In this document: piece by piece, positions 63,232-64,000 of the stretch
Layout of the letters: each line of letters begins with the position of its first letter
Position numbering within the stretch: the stretch's first letter is position 1
Assembly (NCBI RefSeq): GCF_002008225.1
Contig: NZ_MRDH01000005.1
Location: forward strand, 1-64,000
Direction: 5' to 3'
Source: Agrobacterium salinitolerans
GTDB lineage: Bacteria; Pseudomonadota; Alphaproteobacteria; Rhizobiales; Rhizobiaceae
Length of the DNA: 64,000 nt
Translations under genes and position numbers: made by a program
Notes under the pieces: model-generated
The model's database searches: none
The model's input: only the letters and a program-made list of their open reading frames with translations
What the model was told of the DNA's origin: nothing

Positions 63232-64000
63232 ATGAGCATTGCACCATCGCGCGCGCCGTCTGCCTGGCGTGCAACCAGATTGAAACAGTTTCTGATAGGG
63301 TCGGCACATTATCCCGAGCACGTTGATCGCTCCTACTGGGAGCGTGACGCAGAACGAATGGCCAATGCGGGGTTTCGTGTTGCTCGTCTTGCCGAATTCG
63401 CGTGGCATATTCTCGAACCGCGCGAAGGTGAGTTCGATTTCTCTCTGTTTGACGATGCTATAGCCGTGCTAGCACGCCACGGCATCTCCACCATCATGTG
63501 CACGCCAACGGCAACGCCACCGCGCTGGCTCACGCACCGATACCCCGAGGTTCTGCGTGTGGATGAGAAGGGAAGACCCGCCAGTCACGGCTCGCGGCAA
63601 CACGCTGACACCACAAGTCCGGTCTACCGCCTTCACAGCAAGCGAATCTCCGAAGCGATGGCGCGCCACTATGCAAACAACCCGAATGTCATTGGTTGGC
63701 AGACTGATAATGAGCTTAACACATCAACCTCGCTCACTTATTCCGAGGGCGCCTTGCGCGAATTTAAGGTCTACCTAGAACAACGCTATGGCACGATCGA
63801 AAAGCTTAATCACGCATGGGGAGGCGATTTCTGGGCAACGGCCTTCGATAGTTTCGACCAGGTCGTGTTCCCCATTCACGAGCTTCCGGTGAGTCCCGGT
63901 CCGGGACATATCCAAGACTACCATCGGTTCCTGGCGCATGCGACGGCACGATTCCAACTCGATCAGATCGAGATTATCCGGAAGGCAAATGCATCGTGGT
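63232..64000 (+). CDS. GH42 beta-galactosidase, N-terminal part, runs off the window
   Basis: An open frame of 256 residues without a stop before the window end. It begins MSIAPSRAPSAWRATRLKQF and continues GSAHYPEHVDRSYWERDAERMANAGFRVARLAEFAW, typical of the TIM-barrel start of glycoside hydrolase family 42. The acid/base glutamate is probably Glu161 in GWQTDNELN. The family is usually about 650-700 residues and cleaves terminal beta-galactose from short galactosides, often intracellularly after uptake. It lies 44 bases after the importer ATPase gene, so it belongs to the same ROK-controlled operon. Confidence 0.93.
   Translation, partial: MSIAPSRAPSAWRATRLKQFLIGSAHYPEHVDRSYWERDAERMANAGFRVARLAEFAWHILEPREGEFDFSLFDDAIAVLARHGISTIMCTPTATPPRWLTHRYPEVLRVDEKGRPASHGSRQHADTTSPVYRLHSKRISEAMARHYANNPNVIGWQTDNELNTSTSLTYSEGALREFKVYLEQRYGTIEKLNHAWGGDFWATAFDSFDQVVFPIHELPVSPGPGHIQDYHRFLAHATARFQLDQIEIIRKANASW

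Noticed and set aside
1-64000. CRISPR arrays, tRNA or rRNA genes, phage or conjugation modules
   Set aside because: I looked for regularly spaced repeats, cloverleaf-like sequences and phage or transfer genes and saw none. The only short tandem repeat noted is the IS21-type end at 29-72.

Overview
The gene content points to an alphaproteobacterium of the Rhizobiales (Rhizobium, Agrobacterium or Ensifer type). It is almost entirely catabolic operons with ABC importers. The inositol genes have the rhizobial layout (iolC fused to a DUF2090 domain, an RpiR-type regulator), and GguC is a protein best known from Agrobacterium and Rhizobium. No rRNA, tRNA, replication or core housekeeping gene was seen, so an accessory region of a chromosome, chromid or megaplasmid is likely. 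The genus is inferred, not demonstrated.

Layout. 1-1.1 kb: nested mobile-element debris (an IS21-type end inside an IS110-type transposase gene, next to the tail of an RraA-like gene). 1.8-7.1 kb: a LacI-type regulator divergent from a four-gene cyclitol-type cluster (three Gfo/Idh/MocA dehydrogenases and an IolE-like dehydratase). 7.1-20.2 kb: a 13-kb minus-strand inositol operon running from a sugar ABC importer (binding protein, ATPase, permease) through a deleted second binding-protein gene, an extra TIM-barrel isomerase, idhA/iolG, iolI, iolC, iolD, iolE, iolB and an RpiR regulator. A second LacI-type regulator lies behind its promoter. 21.7-28.6 kb: a TetR regulator divergent from an RND drug efflux pair, a second TetR gene and an unknown membrane protein. 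28.8-35.6 kb: an operon for an amino-acid-like substrate (ABC importer with a fused permease-ATPase, M24 peptidase, diaminopropionate ammonia-lyase, M20 amidohydrolase/carbamoylase) with a divergent Lrp-type regulator.

36.4-40.0 kb: a frameshifted flavoprotein gene, a small membrane protein, and an HxlR / SDR-like / hemerythrin trio. 40.2-57.1 kb: a LacI regulator, a MaoC-type hydratase divergent from a Dpp-type ABC importer, and then an amidase, an SDR, a CoA-transferase, an SdhA-like flavoprotein, GguC, an internally deleted aldehyde dehydrogenase, an MFS carrier and a second MaoC protein. Together these look like import and CoA-linked breakdown of an amide. 57.5-64.0 kb: a ROK regulator and a sugar ABC importer leading into a GH42 beta-galactosidase that runs off the window.

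Recurring themes are: binding-protein genes followed by perfect GC-rich hairpins; regulators with recognisable palindromes near their likely targets (LacI, ROK, Lrp, HxlR, TetR); and two ORFs that look like clean in-frame internal deletions of larger genes (16.4 kb and 54.8 kb). Functions were assigned by reading the protein sequences and recalling families. No database search was run.
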